From Mucilaginibacter sp. UR6-1 (lineage in GTDB: Bacteria; Bacteroidota; Bacteroidia; Sphingobacteriales; Sphingobacteriaceae): DNA of 64,000 nt. The stretch lies in assembly GCF_020880975.1 (NCBI RefSeq), contig NZ_JAJIWP010000005.1, forward strand, positions 62,001-126,000, read 5' to 3'. Made by a program: the position numbers and the translations under genes. This document shows, one piece after another, positions 29,201-37,079 of this stretch (position 1 is its first letter; every line of letters starts with the position of its first letter). The notes beneath the pieces are model-generated. The model was given only the letters and a program-made list of their open reading frames with translations, ran no database searches and was not told the origin of the DNA.

Positions 29201-30312
29201 ACATAGTAGTGGCGGATACGGGCATAGGCATTACGGCCGAATCAATGCCGAACCTGTTTCAACGCTATTACCGCATTACATCTGCCCACCTTGGTTCGGG
29301 CATAGGGCTTGCTTTTGTTAAAACGCTTACACTATTGCATAAAGGCTATATCAAGGTTTACAGTGAACGCAATAAGGGTACCGACATTATTATCGCCCTA
29401 CCCATATCTGAACATGATTACAGCGCGAACGAACGATGGAAAGGCAATAACGATGCCGCGGCAAACCTGTTCAGTAACGATGATTATTATGAATACACCG
29501 AGGAAAATGCAATTGAACTGACCAATGACCATACCGGCAAGCATCACTTAAAAAACATTTTGCTTGTTGATGATAACGTGGAACTTCGCAACTTTTTGCA
29601 GGATTCGCTACAAAAGCATTTCAGGATCACGGTAGCCAACAACGGGCGTGAGGGCCTGGCTAAGGCGGAAGCACAAACGCCCGATATGATCATCAGCGAT
29701 GTAATGATGCCTGATATGGATGGTATTGAGTTTTGCCGCCAAATAAAACAGGATCAACGCACCATGCATATTCCGTTTATTATGCTTACAGCCCGCAACG
29801 CGCTCGAAGCGCAATTGGAGGGTATTGGTTCGGGTGCTGATAGTTATTTGCCAAAGCCAGTCAGTATCAATTTGCTGCTGCTAACAATCAATAATATTTT
29901 TAACCGGCAAAGCAGTCTTAAAAACCGTTATACCGAAGATTACGCCATTGAAGCCAGGGATGCTGCCCGTACAGAAAAAGACCGGCAGTTTGTTAACGAT
30001 CTGATCAGGATAATTGAAAGCAGGTTAGCCGATCCGCTATTGGATGTACAATACCTTTGCGATGCCCTGAACATGAGCCGTACCAAACTTTATGAGCTTA
30101 TTAAACAACTTACCGGGCAATCTATCATTGAGTTTATCCGTACTGTACGCCTTAACAAGGCGCGCTACATACTTACGCATGAAGAAATATCAATTGCCGA
30201 AGTAATATTGCGGGTAGGCATACAAACGCAGGCTTATTTTACCAAGGCCTTTAAAAAAGAGTTTGGCAAAACACCATCCCAATATTTACAGGAGCTTAAT
30301 AAAAAAGATTAA
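26215..30312 (+). CDS. Hybrid two-component system sensor/regulator (HTCS)
   Basis: 1365 residues in one chain. Signal peptide about 1-32, then fourteen or so beta-propeller repeats of the Reg_prop type (MWIGTRDGLNLYDG, LWVGTSNGLNQYNS and others; about 33-670). A Y_Y_Y domain (YRLTGIDKNYVY onward, about 700-775) and one membrane helix (WWFKLFALIFAGGAVYAYL, about 782-800) come next. The kinase has H834 in ISHEFRTPLS and an HATPase region with NLINNALKYTNNGGEV and VADTGIGI. The receiver domain has phospho-acceptor D1162 in ISDVMMPDMDG, and an AraC-type HTH (about 1260-1365) ends the chain. It senses a periplasmic oligosaccharide and activates the divergent operon. A galactan-derived ligand is inferred from context. 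Confidence 0.98.
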   Translation: MPSSLFRKTFSGGIYAVYAWLALMLIANAAKAQDMVFDHIGYSEGLSNSTIQAIIQDMRGFMWIGTRDGLNLYDGRQVTVFRNVPGQLNSLSDNYITCLYTDHENNLWVGTSNGLNQYNSRLRTFTAYVGKERSNIALHGNRVNCIFEDAQKRLWIGTNAGLNLMDQKEGTFKLMHTAGAVNCIYQDQKNNLWLGTQGGLINYTANGKPLFNTAIIRIQQDKAEDLWLATENKGLIRYDLRNGQSTIYRHNDADPNSLGSDLVLALLADKKGQILAGTINGGLNIFDAKTNGFKKYTYRAGFEDGLSQRTISALFEDKQGNYWIGTHRGGVNIFSPKARKFKVYRQQPSGKGLSYNDVKCFEQDHSGRIWIGTDGGGLNLFDKAHNTFKVYNYKVNEGGSLGSDAVLDLTEDKQNRLWIATWGGGLNLFHPQSNTFTRFMNIPGDSTSLSSNFVQKVYQDTEGKLWVGTYFGGLNIFNPLTGKFSRITRGTGNSVLSGNNIVSINEDAYKNLWIGTDDGGLNRYDRNSAAFKHYFAREPRMPDVRVIFSDSRKRLWIGQAGLYVYDKNADTFRVVTKKAGLDHIFIKGITEDNYGHLWISTSNGLIRFKPDTGDATTYNTADGLQAMEFEVNAFMKARDGEMYFGGINGFNTFYPDKIKANTYLPAVYITGFQIFNKEVFIGPGTPLKQDVSITQTIRLNYEQSSISFTFAALNYITPQNNRYAYRLTGIDKNYVYTQANKAVYTNLDPGTYVFRVKAANNDGLWANKGASITIIITPPWWQTWWFKLFALIFAGGAVYAYLRYRHQQQLKTLEAQKKEEIHQTQLQFFTNISHEFRTPLSLILGPVENIINNYRQQQSADLAQAHGTIYRNAKRLMHLVSELMDFRKAESGALQLKVTGGNISLFLQEIAGEFAAWAQQKGITFKVEANSPEQAVLFDRQVLEKILLNLINNALKYTNNGGEVSVTLLFDLDRFTPRFAHELKVDNNYAGKKYIYIVVADTGIGITAESMPNLFQRYYRITSAHLGSGIGLAFVKTLTLLHKGYIKVYSERNKGTDIIIALPISEHDYSANERWKGNNDAAANLFSNDDYYEYTEENAIELTNDHTGKHHLKNILLVDDNVELRNFLQDSLQKHFRITVANNGREGLAKAEAQTPDMIISDVMMPDMDGIEFCRQIKQDQRTMHIPFIMLTARNALEAQLEGIGSGADSYLPKPVSINLLLLTINNIFNRQSSLKNRYTEDYAIEARDAARTEKDRQFVNDLIRIIESRLADPLLDVQYLCDALNMSRTKLYELIKQLTGQSIIEFIRTVRLNKARYILTHEEISIAEVILRVGIQTQAYFTKAFKKEFGKTPSQYLQELNKKD

Positions 30313-30315
30313 TAG

Positions 30316-30365
30316 CCGGTAATAAGTTGATGATCGCCGCATCTCAGAGAATTTACCGGTTTTTT
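30316..30365 (+). terminator. Possible terminator of the HTCS gene
   Basis: Short 7-bp stem (30316-30322 with 30353-30359) with a 30-nt loop, followed by six T. The loop is long, so this is weaker than the hairpin 40 bp further on. Confidence 0.4.
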
Positions 30366-30400
30366 GAGATTGCTGGAACTCGGGACAGTCAAAAACAAAA

Positions 30401-30430
30401 AGCCTCTCAGAGAAATCTGAGAGGCTTTTT
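30401..30430. terminator. Bidirectional terminator between the HTCS gene and tRNA-Val
   Basis: Perfect 10-bp stem AGCCTCTCAG/CTGAGAGGCT with a 6-nt loop. A T-run follows on the plus strand and an A-rich stretch precedes it, so both converging transcripts can stop here. Confidence 0.85.
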
Positions 30431-30432
30431 AG

Positions 30433-30507
30433 TGGGAGCAACAGGATTCGAACCTGTGACCCTCTGCTTGTAAGGCAGATGCTCTGAACCAGCTGAGCTA
30501 TGCTCCC
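30433..30507 (-). tRNA. tRNA-Val (anticodon UAC)
   Basis: 75 nt fold into a full cloverleaf. The acceptor stem is GGGAGCA/TGCTCCC with discriminator A. The D arm is GCTC/GAGC with the conserved GG in its loop. The anticodon stem is TCTGC/GCAGA with loop CTTACAA, giving anticodon TAC. The T arm is ACAGG-TTCGAAT-CCTGT. The 3' CCA is not encoded. The anticodon reads GUA and other valine codons. The gene is on the minus strand and its transcript ends at the hairpin shared with the HTCS gene. Confidence 0.97.
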
Positions 30508-31156
30508 TTTTTAACTTTGGTTGGCTTTAGTAGCGTTCCTTTGTTTTGGGACTGCAAACATAGGGCGTTTTTTTATTTATTCAAAAAATATTTTCAAAAA
30601 AATAATTATTGATTGATAGCCAGTAAATTAATTTTTATCACCCCTTTTGCTAACTGTAATTTTATGTTTCCCGGTCGTAAATACAAGTTGAATCATCAAT
30701 TGATGTTAAGTTATTGTTCTTTAATTGTGGATAACCCCCATTTTGTTGAAAACATATAGATTTGTTGGTAATTTTTTGATTTTATAATAAAAAGTCAATA
30801 AATGACAAACAATTTTAAAAAACTGTTATAAATAGATTTGTTTGTACACAATTTCGTAATAAAATTAAAAAAACGATTGAATTTTTAATTTTTGGCGTTA
30901 AATACATGTTAAAAATGAATAAAAAATTAGTTTTTTTCATTTTCTAAAATGTATATTTGATCCGTATAATTTATCGTCCTAACACAAAACGTTCTTTATG
31001 GTAAATTTTATGAGGTCAGTTAATATATAAAAGAGAAAGTTGCTGCTTTCTCTTTTTTTATGGGCCAGCCATTTACAAGTTTAAACACATAAAATTTATA
31101 TTTTATTATAAACATATCGGTTGTTATGGGCGTTACTACCAAAAAAACCATTAGTT
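30508..31156. other. AT-rich intergenic region, 649 bp
   Basis: Between tRNA-Val and a small gene. Very AT-rich, with no ORF of note up to about 30950. It contains the presumed tRNA promoter region and, near its right end, a -7 element followed by a hairpin terminator that could define a short transcript (separate entry). I see no repeat family or other gene in it. Confidence 0.6.
30966..31059 (+). ncRNA. Candidate short terminated transcript (small RNA or leader)
   Basis: A perfect -7 element TATATTTG lies at 30952-30959. A rho-independent terminator lies at 31030-31055 (10-bp stem, 6-nt loop) with a T-run to 31059. The predicted transcript is about 90-95 nt. It contains a ten-codon ORF (30998-31030, MVNFMRSVNI) whose stop codon abuts the terminator stem. 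It could be a small RNA, a leader with an attenuator for the gene at 31157, or an artefact. No -33 element is clear. Confidence 0.35.
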
Positions 31157-31390
31157 ATGACTGATATCACACCAGCCGAAAAAGACGGCAAATATGAATT
31201 TACTATCTCTTACTCCGAGCGCGAACTGCTATGTGAGGTTGAAAAAGAGCAGAATATACTGCATGTAACCATTGATAAAACCTTGCATGCCGACCTCAAG
31301 GTTAACAGCGATGGCTCTGTTGAGCAAACCGAGGGAGTACCCATCCCGGCATCAACTGTAGAATATATTAAAAAAAGGGTGATCGGTTAA
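31157..31390 (+). CDS. Small acidic protein of unknown function
   Basis: 77 residues from ATG 31157 (MTDITPAEKDGKYEF). An upstream in-frame TTG or ATG start would add twelve residues that look untranslated. Alternating beta-type sequence (YEFTISYSERELLCEV, ILHVTIDKTLHADLKV) ends in STVEYIKKRVIG, which suggests a small mixed beta/alpha fold. No signal or membrane segment. I do not recognise the family. A terminator-like hairpin lies 100 bp upstream, so its promoter is either between them or depends on read-through. Confidence 0.7.
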   Translation: MTDITPAEKDGKYEFTISYSERELLCEVEKEQNILHVTIDKTLHADLKVNSDGSVEQTEGVPIPASTVEYIKKRVIG

Positions 31391-31432
31391 TGACCCGCAA
31401 ATGCTGATGCGCCTGCAATTACAGCCGGGGCA

Positions 31433-32158
31433 TCAGCTTAAAACTTCTTCCAGCACCTCGTGTGATCGTATATTGCCAAAACCCTCAATATGCAGGGCAT
31501 AATACTCCAGCAATTTATCGATCAGATACCTGCGTTCACTGTTGTTTAAGCCTAACTGCGCTGATGCGGTAAAACTACCTTGCAGCAGCAAATAAAAATT
31601 ATGTGTATGCGGTGCCGACAGGTAAAGGGTATTGTCAGGTTTCCGGCTTGAAAACACGCCGTTCTTCATATCAAAATATGCCGCAGTGTTGGCGCTTACA
31701 CTATCAGGGTAAAAACCCAGGTAACGGGTAAGCTGCGTTAAAAACAGCAAATGAAAATTAGCCAGCCCTTCCGTTTGATGATCAAGCCACTCAATGGCAT
31801 TAAAAATAAAACCGAACAGTTGCTCATCCGGCGACTGCTGCCTTACAGCTTTATACAGCACCTCATTCAAAAAAATGGCAATGCAGCTTTTTATTACATC
31901 GTAAGGGATGGTTTGCAGCAGCGGCGATGTTTTTAATTCGGTTATTCGCTGTACACTGCCCGTATTTTTATGATACACCACCAGATCAACCAGATGCAAT
32001 GGCTGCAACATATTGCGCGGAATTTTAGCCCTCGGCTTTTTTACACCGTTAATAATGTAGGATTGCAGCCCGAATTTTTCAGTAAATATCTGCACGATCA
32101 CACTGCTCTCGCTGTAATCGGTAGTTCTGAAAATAATGCCCCGGGTTTTGTGCAGCAT
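31433..32158 (-). CDS. recO: DNA repair protein RecO
   Basis: 241 residues. The N-terminal OB-fold domain shows KTRGIIFRTTDYSESSVIVQIFTEKFGLQSYIINGVKK. The alpha-helical second half carries CIAIFLNEVLYKAV and LFLTQLTRYLGFYPD, typical of RecO of Bacteroidota. The zinc-binding cysteines found in some RecO proteins are absent. RecO works with RecR to load RecA on gaps coated with single-strand binding protein. dgkA lies 6 bp upstream on the same strand and is probably cotranscribed. Confidence 0.96.
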   Translation of the reverse strand: MLHKTRGIIFRTTDYSESSVIVQIFTEKFGLQSYIINGVKKPRAKIPRNMLQPLHLVDLVVYHKNTGSVQRITELKTSPLLQTIPYDVIKSCIAIFLNEVLYKAVRQQSPDEQLFGFIFNAIEWLDHQTEGLANFHLLFLTQLTRYLGFYPDSVSANTAAYFDMKNGVFSSRKPDNTLYLSAPHTHNFYLLLQGSFTASAQLGLNNSERRYLIDKLLEYYALHIEGFGNIRSHEVLEEVLS

Positions 32159-32164
32159 ACGTGG

Positions 32165-32515
32165 CTAAAAAAATAATTTCGGCAAAAATATGATACCGCC
32201 GGTAATAACGGCAAATACGGCGGCAATAACCACGCAGCCCGCGCTGATATCCTTTACATGCCCGGCTTTAGCGTTATACTCAGGCGAAGCAAGGTCGGTA
32301 AGCAGCTCGAGTGCGGTGTTCAGCATTTCGGTAATGATAACCAAAGCTATAGCCAGCATTATCCACAGCCACTCTGTAGCGGCAATGTTTAAAAGTAGCC
32401 CTGATATTACAGCTATCAGGGTTGCGCCGCTGTGTATCCTGAAATTAAGCTGGGTAGTGTAGGCGTAACCTATCCCTTTAAAAGCGTAGCCAAAGCTGCG
32501 TATAACCTTTTTCAT
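32165..32515 (-). CDS. dgkA: Diacylglycerol/undecaprenol kinase family protein (DgkA-like)
   Basis: 116 residues with three membrane helices. The family signature is clear: ITEMLNTALELLTDLASPEYNAKAGHVKDISAGCVVIAA (about residues 60-97), including the catalytic and metal-binding Glu residues of ExxNTALE. It phosphorylates diacylglycerol or, as in many relatives, undecaprenol, recycling lipid carriers for wall synthesis at the inner membrane. It is the first gene of a two-gene unit with recO and divergent from ileS (gap 104 bp). Confidence 0.93.
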   Translation of the reverse strand: MKKVIRSFGYAFKGIGYAYTTQLNFRIHSGATLIAVISGLLLNIAATEWLWIMLAIALVIITEMLNTALELLTDLASPEYNAKAGHVKDISAGCVVIAAVFAVITGGIIFLPKLFF

Positions 32516-32580
32516 GTAAAATTGAACTACTTGTTGGCTATTTAACCTGTAATATATAACTTTCTAAACTAAAAAATCCG

Positions 32581-32588
32581 TATTTTTG
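32581..32588 (+). promoter_or_regulatory. ileS promoter -7 element
   Basis: TATTTTTG matches TAnnTTTG exactly, 32 bp upstream of the ileS ATG. The -33 region is TTTCT-like and weak. Confidence 0.6.
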
Positions 32589-32619
32589 CCACCTCCAAAA
32601 ATTTAGGTAGAACACATTG

Positions 32620-35600
32620 ATGTACAACGAATATAAGCAGTTAAACTTATCCGAAACCGGTAAACAGATACTGGAGTTTTGGAAAGCGAACAACATATTT
32701 GAAAAAAGTATCAGCAGCCGCCCTGCCGATAAACCATATAACTTTTACGAAGGCCCGCCATCGGCTAACGGCATGCCCGGCATACACCACGTTATGGCGC
32801 GTGCTATTAAGGATATTTTTTGTCGCTATAAAACCCTGAAGGGCTACCGTGTAAAGCGCAAAGGCGGTTGGGATACCCACGGCCTCCCTATTGAGCTGGC
32901 TGTCGAAAAATCATTGGGCATCACCAAGGATGATATAGGCAAAAAGATCTCAGTAAAGGAGTATAATGATGCCTGCCGCCGTGAGGTAATGCGCTATACC
33001 GATGTATGGAATGACCTGACCGAAAAGATGGGCTACTGGGTTGACCTTGAAAACCCCTACATCACTTACGAAAACGAATACATTGAAACCCTTTGGTGGA
33101 TACTACAGCAGCTTTATAATAAAGGCCTGCTCTATAAAGGCTATACCATACAGCCATACTCGCCAAAATCAGGCACAGGTTTAAGCTCCCATGAACTGAA
33201 CCAGCCGGGTACCTATAAAATGGTAAAGGATACTACCATCGTAGCCCAATTCCATGTTAAAGCAGACCAGCAGCATGAGGCAGCGCAGCAATTGTTTGCC
33301 AAAGCTACCGGCGATCTGGTCATACTGGCCTGGACAACCACCCCTTGGACGCTGCCTTCAAACAGTGCTTTGGCCGTTGGCGAGAACATTGACTATGTAC
33401 AAATAAATACTTTTAACCAATATACCTACGCGCCAACAAGCGTGGTACTGGCTAAAGAACTGCTAAAAAAACACTTTAAGCCTGAGGCGGAAAACGCGCC
33501 TTTTGCTGATTATAAAGGCGGCGATAAAGTAATACCATGGGCTGTAGCCGCCGAGTTTAAGGGCACTAAACTGGTTGGTATAAAATACCACCAACTAATG
33601 CCTTATGTAACCAATGCCGACCTTGAGCAAAATGGTTTCCGTGTTATAGCCGGTGATTTTGTAACCACCGAGGATGGTACCGGTATAGTGCACATTGCCC
33701 CTACTTTTGGTGCTGATGACTTTAGGGTGGCTAAAGAAAGCGGCGTACCCGCTGTTATGGTGAAAGATGAAGCAGGTAAAGATGTGCCGCTGGTTAACAA
33801 GCAAGGCCGCTTTGTTGATGAAGTTACTGATTTTGCGGCCCTGTACGTAAAAGAAGAGTATTACACCCAAGCAGAACGCGAAGCACCGGGCTTTAAACCA
33901 ACCGATGTGCTTATTGCCATCAAATTAAAAGAAGACAATAAGGCCTTCGATGTAAAGAAGTACGAACACAGCTACCCGCATTCGTGGCGTACGGATGAAC
34001 CTATACTGTACTACCCGCTTGATAGCTGGTTTATTAAAACCACTGCCGTAAAGGATAAGCTGATAGCGCTGAATAAAACCATTAACTGGAAACCCGAAGC
34101 AACCGGCACCGGCCGTTTTGGCAACTGGCTGGAGAATCTGGTTGACTGGAATCTGTCGCGCTCACGCTACTGGGGTACCCCGCTGCCGATATGGCGCGAG
34201 GAGAACGGCAGCGAAGAAAAATGTATCGGCTCCATTGAAGAATTAAATGCTGAGATACAAAAATCGATAGCCGCGGGTAACATGCCCGAAGGTTTTACCT
34301 TAGAGGATATGCACCGCCCTTATGTTGATGATGTGATACTAACCTCATCAACCGGTAATAAAATGGTTCGCGAGACCGACCTGATCGACGTTTGGTTTGA
34401 CAGCGGCGCTATGCCTTACGCGCAATGGCATTTCCCGTTCGAAAACAAGGACGAATTTAAAAATGCCTACCCGGCAGATTTTATTGCCGAAGGTGTTGAC
34501 CAAACCCGTGGCTGGTTTTTTACCCTGCACGCCATAGCTGTATTGCTAAGCGAAAGCAGCGACGAGATAAAAGCCATAAACCAGGAGATAGGCAACAAAG
34601 GTATCGCGTTTAAAAATGTGGTATCAAACGGCTTGGTGCTGGATAAGAACGGCAACAAAATGTCAAAACGTTTGGGTAACGCTACTGATCCATTCCAAAC
34701 AATTGAGCAGTACAGTGCCGATGCTACCCGCTGGTACATGATCAGCAATGCGTCGCCATGGGATAACCTGAAATTTAACCTGGAAGGGTTAGACGAGGTG
34801 CGCCGTAAATTCTTCGGCACCCTTTATAACACCTACTCATTTTTTGCGCTGTATGCCAATATTGATAAATTTACGTACAGCGAACCGGAGATCGCGCTGA
34901 ACGAAAGGCCAGAGATTGACCGCTGGATCATATCACTATTAAATACCCTTACCAAAGAGGTTGATGAGTTTTACGCTGACTTTGAGCCAACCCGTGCTAC
35001 CCGTGCCATACAGGATTTTGTTGACGCGCACTTTAGCAACTGGTACATCCGTTTAAGCCGCAGGCGTTTCTGGAAATCAGAAAACTCTGAGGACAAGTTA
35101 TCAGCCTACCAAACCCTTTACACCTGCCTGGTAACCATATCCAAACTTATATCGCCGGTAGCGCCGTTTTTTGCCGAGCGTTTATATAATGATTTGAACA
35201 AAGTTACCGGTAAGGAGCAGTTTGAATCGGTACACCTGGCTTACTACCCTGAGTATAATGCCGACCTTGTGAACAAGGAGTTGGAAGAGCGTATGCAGTT
35301 AGCGCAGGATATATCATCGCTGGTACTATCGCTGCGTAAAAAGATCAGCATAAACGTACGCCAGCCATTGAGCAAGATACTTTTGCCGATACTGGACAAG
35401 AACTTTGAACACCAGGTTGAGCAGGTTAAGGAGTTGATACTTTCTGAAACGAATATCAAAAATATTGAATATATTACCGACGCTGCCGGCTTTATTAAAA
35501 AGAAGGTGAAACCTAACTTTAAAGCATTAGGCCCAAAAGCAGGTAAGCAAATGAAAGCCGTGGCCGAAGCTATTGTTAACCTGGATCAGCAGGCGCTTGC

Positions 35601-36021
35601 AAAATTTGAGCAGGATGGCAAAACAACTTTTGAGGTTGATGGTTCGGTTTTCGAGATCGCGATAACCGATGTTGAGATCATAGCTGAGGACGTACCGGGA
35701 TGGCAGGTTGCAAATTTAGGCAAACTAACCGTTGCTTTAGATGTTACAGTAACCGACGAACTGAAAAAAGAAGGTTTATCGCGAGAGCTGATAAACCGTA
35801 TCCAAAACCTCCGCAAGAGCAAGGATTTTGAGGTGACCGATAAAATTAATGTGCACATCAAAACTGACAGTACTGCTATTATCGATGCCGTGAACGCTAA
35901 CTTAGCGTACATTAAGGCCGAGATACTTGCTGATACCATTGAATTTACCAATGAGCTTAGCGAAGGTGAAATAACAAATATTGACGAAAACGAATTATTG
36001 ATTTCTTTAAGTAAAATATAA
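32620..36021 (+). CDS. ileS: Isoleucyl-tRNA synthetase, type 2, with GIHH in place of the HxGH motif
   Basis: 1133 residues from ATG 32620; a TTG one codon earlier is unnecessary. The length and sequence fit type 2 (eukaryote-like) IleRS. The catalytic start EGPPSANGMPGIHHVMARA has Gly54-Ile55-His56-His57 where most class I enzymes have HxGH, so Gly and His are exchanged. KMSKR is at 680-684 (GNKMSKRLGN). The editing domain (TTTPWTLPSNSALAVG, GTGIVHIAPTFGADDF) is present. A long C-terminal region follows the anticodon-binding domain. The enzyme charges tRNA-Ile. The published link of this swapped motif with strong mupirocin resistance is from memory. Stop and start overlap with the next gene (TAATG). 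Confidence 0.98.
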   Translation: MYNEYKQLNLSETGKQILEFWKANNIFEKSISSRPADKPYNFYEGPPSANGMPGIHHVMARAIKDIFCRYKTLKGYRVKRKGGWDTHGLPIELAVEKSLGITKDDIGKKISVKEYNDACRREVMRYTDVWNDLTEKMGYWVDLENPYITYENEYIETLWWILQQLYNKGLLYKGYTIQPYSPKSGTGLSSHELNQPGTYKMVKDTTIVAQFHVKADQQHEAAQQLFAKATGDLVILAWTTTPWTLPSNSALAVGENIDYVQINTFNQYTYAPTSVVLAKELLKKHFKPEAENAPFADYKGGDKVIPWAVAAEFKGTKLVGIKYHQLMPYVTNADLEQNGFRVIAGDFVTTEDGTGIVHIAPTFGADDFRVAKESGVPAVMVKDEAGKDVPLVNKQGRFVDEVTDFAALYVKEEYYTQAEREAPGFKPTDVLIAIKLKEDNKAFDVKKYEHSYPHSWRTDEPILYYPLDSWFIKTTAVKDKLIALNKTINWKPEATGTGRFGNWLENLVDWNLSRSRYWGTPLPIWREENGSEEKCIGSIEELNAEIQKSIAAGNMPEGFTLEDMHRPYVDDVILTSSTGNKMVRETDLIDVWFDSGAMPYAQWHFPFENKDEFKNAYPADFIAEGVDQTRGWFFTLHAIAVLLSESSDEIKAINQEIGNKGIAFKNVVSNGLVLDKNGNKMSKRLGNATDPFQTIEQYSADATRWYMISNASPWDNLKFNLEGLDEVRRKFFGTLYNTYSFFALYANIDKFTYSEPEIALNERPEIDRWIISLLNTLTKEVDEFYADFEPTRATRAIQDFVDAHFSNWYIRLSRRRFWKSENSEDKLSAYQTLYTCLVTISKLISPVAPFFAERLYNDLNKVTGKEQFESVHLAYYPEYNADLVNKELEERMQLAQDISSLVLSLRKKISINVRQPLSKILLPILDKNFEHQVEQVKELILSETNIKNIEYITDAAGFIKKKVKPNFKALGPKAGKQMKAVAEAIVNLDQQALAKFEQDGKTTFEVDGSVFEIAITDVEIIAEDVPGWQVANLGKLTVALDVTVTDELKKEGLSRELINRIQNLRKSKDFEVTDKINVHIKTDSTAIIDAVNANLAYIKAEILADTIEFTNELSEGEITNIDENELLISLSKI

Positions 36022-36407
36022 TGGCAAACGAAACCACAAAGACCAGATATTCTGACTCGGAACTACAAGAGTTCAAAGACATCATCTTAGAAAAGATACG
36101 CACCGCTAAAGAGGAGCTTAACGCGTTAGCTTCATCATTAAGCTCGCCGAACGCTAATGGCACTGATGATACCGCCGGTACATACAAAACCTTAGAAGAT
36201 GGCTCGGCCACTTTAGAGAAAGAGCAGATAAACCAACTGGCTGCAAGGCAAAAAAAGTTTATTGAGCAATTAGATGCCGCCCTGGTACGCATTGAGAACA
36301 AAACATACGGTGTTTGCCGCGAAACCGGTAAGCTGATTCAAAAAGAGCGCCTGCGTGCCGTGCCCCATACCACGCTTAGCATGGAAGCTAAACTGCGACA
36401 AAATTAA
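36021..36407 (+). CDS. TraR/DksA-type regulator with a degenerate zinc finger
   Basis: 128 residues. The N-terminal two-thirds is a helical hairpin (ELQEFKDIILEKIRTAKEELNALA, EKEQINQLAARQKKFIEQLDAALVRIENKTYGVC). The C-terminal motif YGVCRETGKLIQKERLRAVPHTT keeps the DksA pattern but has a single Cys, so a normal four-Cys zinc site is lost. DksA proteins bind the secondary channel of RNA polymerase and modulate rRNA and amino-acid promoters. Translation is coupled to ileS (TAATG) and to lspA (TAATG), so the three are one operon. Confidence 0.92.
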   Translation: MANETTKTRYSDSELQEFKDIILEKIRTAKEELNALASSLSSPNANGTDDTAGTYKTLEDGSATLEKEQINQLAARQKKFIEQLDAALVRIENKTYGVCRETGKLIQKERLRAVPHTTLSMEAKLRQN

Positions 36408-37012
36408 TGAAGGCATCGTACGTTAAACCTTTCCTTGTGGCCACGTTAGTGGTATTGGCTGACCAGATCATCAAGATATGGGTAAAGACCAATATGTATA
36501 TTGGCGAGGAAATTCATTTTTTAGGCGACCGTGGCATGCTGCGCTTTATCGAAAATAACGGTATGGCCTTTGGCATGGAGCTTGGCGGCGAGATGGGCAA
36601 ACTGGCCCTTACGCTTTTTCGTATTGTGGCGGTTGTAGCTATAGGCTACGGCCTGGTACATCTTATCAAACATAAGTATCATCGCGGCCTTATCATGAAT
36701 GTGGCCCTGATATTGGCCGGTGCACTGGGTAATATTATTGACTGTGTTTTTTACGGTAAAGTATTTGATTACGCTCCGCTGTTTCACGGCAGGGTGGTTG
36801 ATATGTTCTACTTCCCGTTAATCAGGGGTAATTTTCCACAATGGTTTCCGGTATGGGGAGGCGAGGATTTTGAATTCTTCCGCCCGATATTTAACCTGGC
36901 CGACGCGGCAATATCAGTAGGTGTTATTATGATACTGCTATTCCAGAAACGCTACTTTAAACACGAGGAGCCGGAACCTGTAAGCACCAACAGTGAGGTT
37001 GTTGAAGAGTAA
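36407..37012 (+). CDS. lspA: Lipoprotein signal peptidase (signal peptidase II)
   Basis: 201 residues with four membrane helices. The catalytic Asp pair is visible: D112 in GNIIDCVFYG and D166 in FNLADAAISVG. Family motifs near the start are VVLADQIIKIWVK and IENNGMAFGMELG. A periplasmic insertion between helices 3 and 4 (residues about 115-160, DYAPLFHGRVVDMFYFPLIRG) is longer than in E. coli, as usual in Bacteroidota. It cleaves prolipoprotein signal peptides after lipid attachment, and this window encodes at least eight lipoproteins. Last gene of the ileS operon, ending in a very strong terminator. Confidence 0.97.
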   Translation: MKASYVKPFLVATLVVLADQIIKIWVKTNMYIGEEIHFLGDRGMLRFIENNGMAFGMELGGEMGKLALTLFRIVAVVAIGYGLVHLIKHKYHRGLIMNVALILAGALGNIIDCVFYGKVFDYAPLFHGRVVDMFYFPLIRGNFPQWFPVWGGEDFEFFRPIFNLADAAISVGVIMILLFQKRYFKHEEPEPVSTNSEVVEE

Positions 37013-37028
37013 TAGTCACTATTTAAAT

Positions 37029-37072
37029 AAACGCGAAAAGGCCTTGTTGATGAACAAGGCCTTTTCGCGTTT
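37029..37072. terminator. Strong bidirectional terminator after lspA
   Basis: Perfect 20-bp stem (37029-37048 with 37053-37072) with a 4-nt loop, between convergent lspA and an outer-membrane gene. Confidence 0.88.
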
Positions 37073-37079
37073 ATGAGGC

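Noticed and set aside
32617..32619. TTG start for ileS
   Set aside because: An ATG follows directly at 32620 and needs no alternative.
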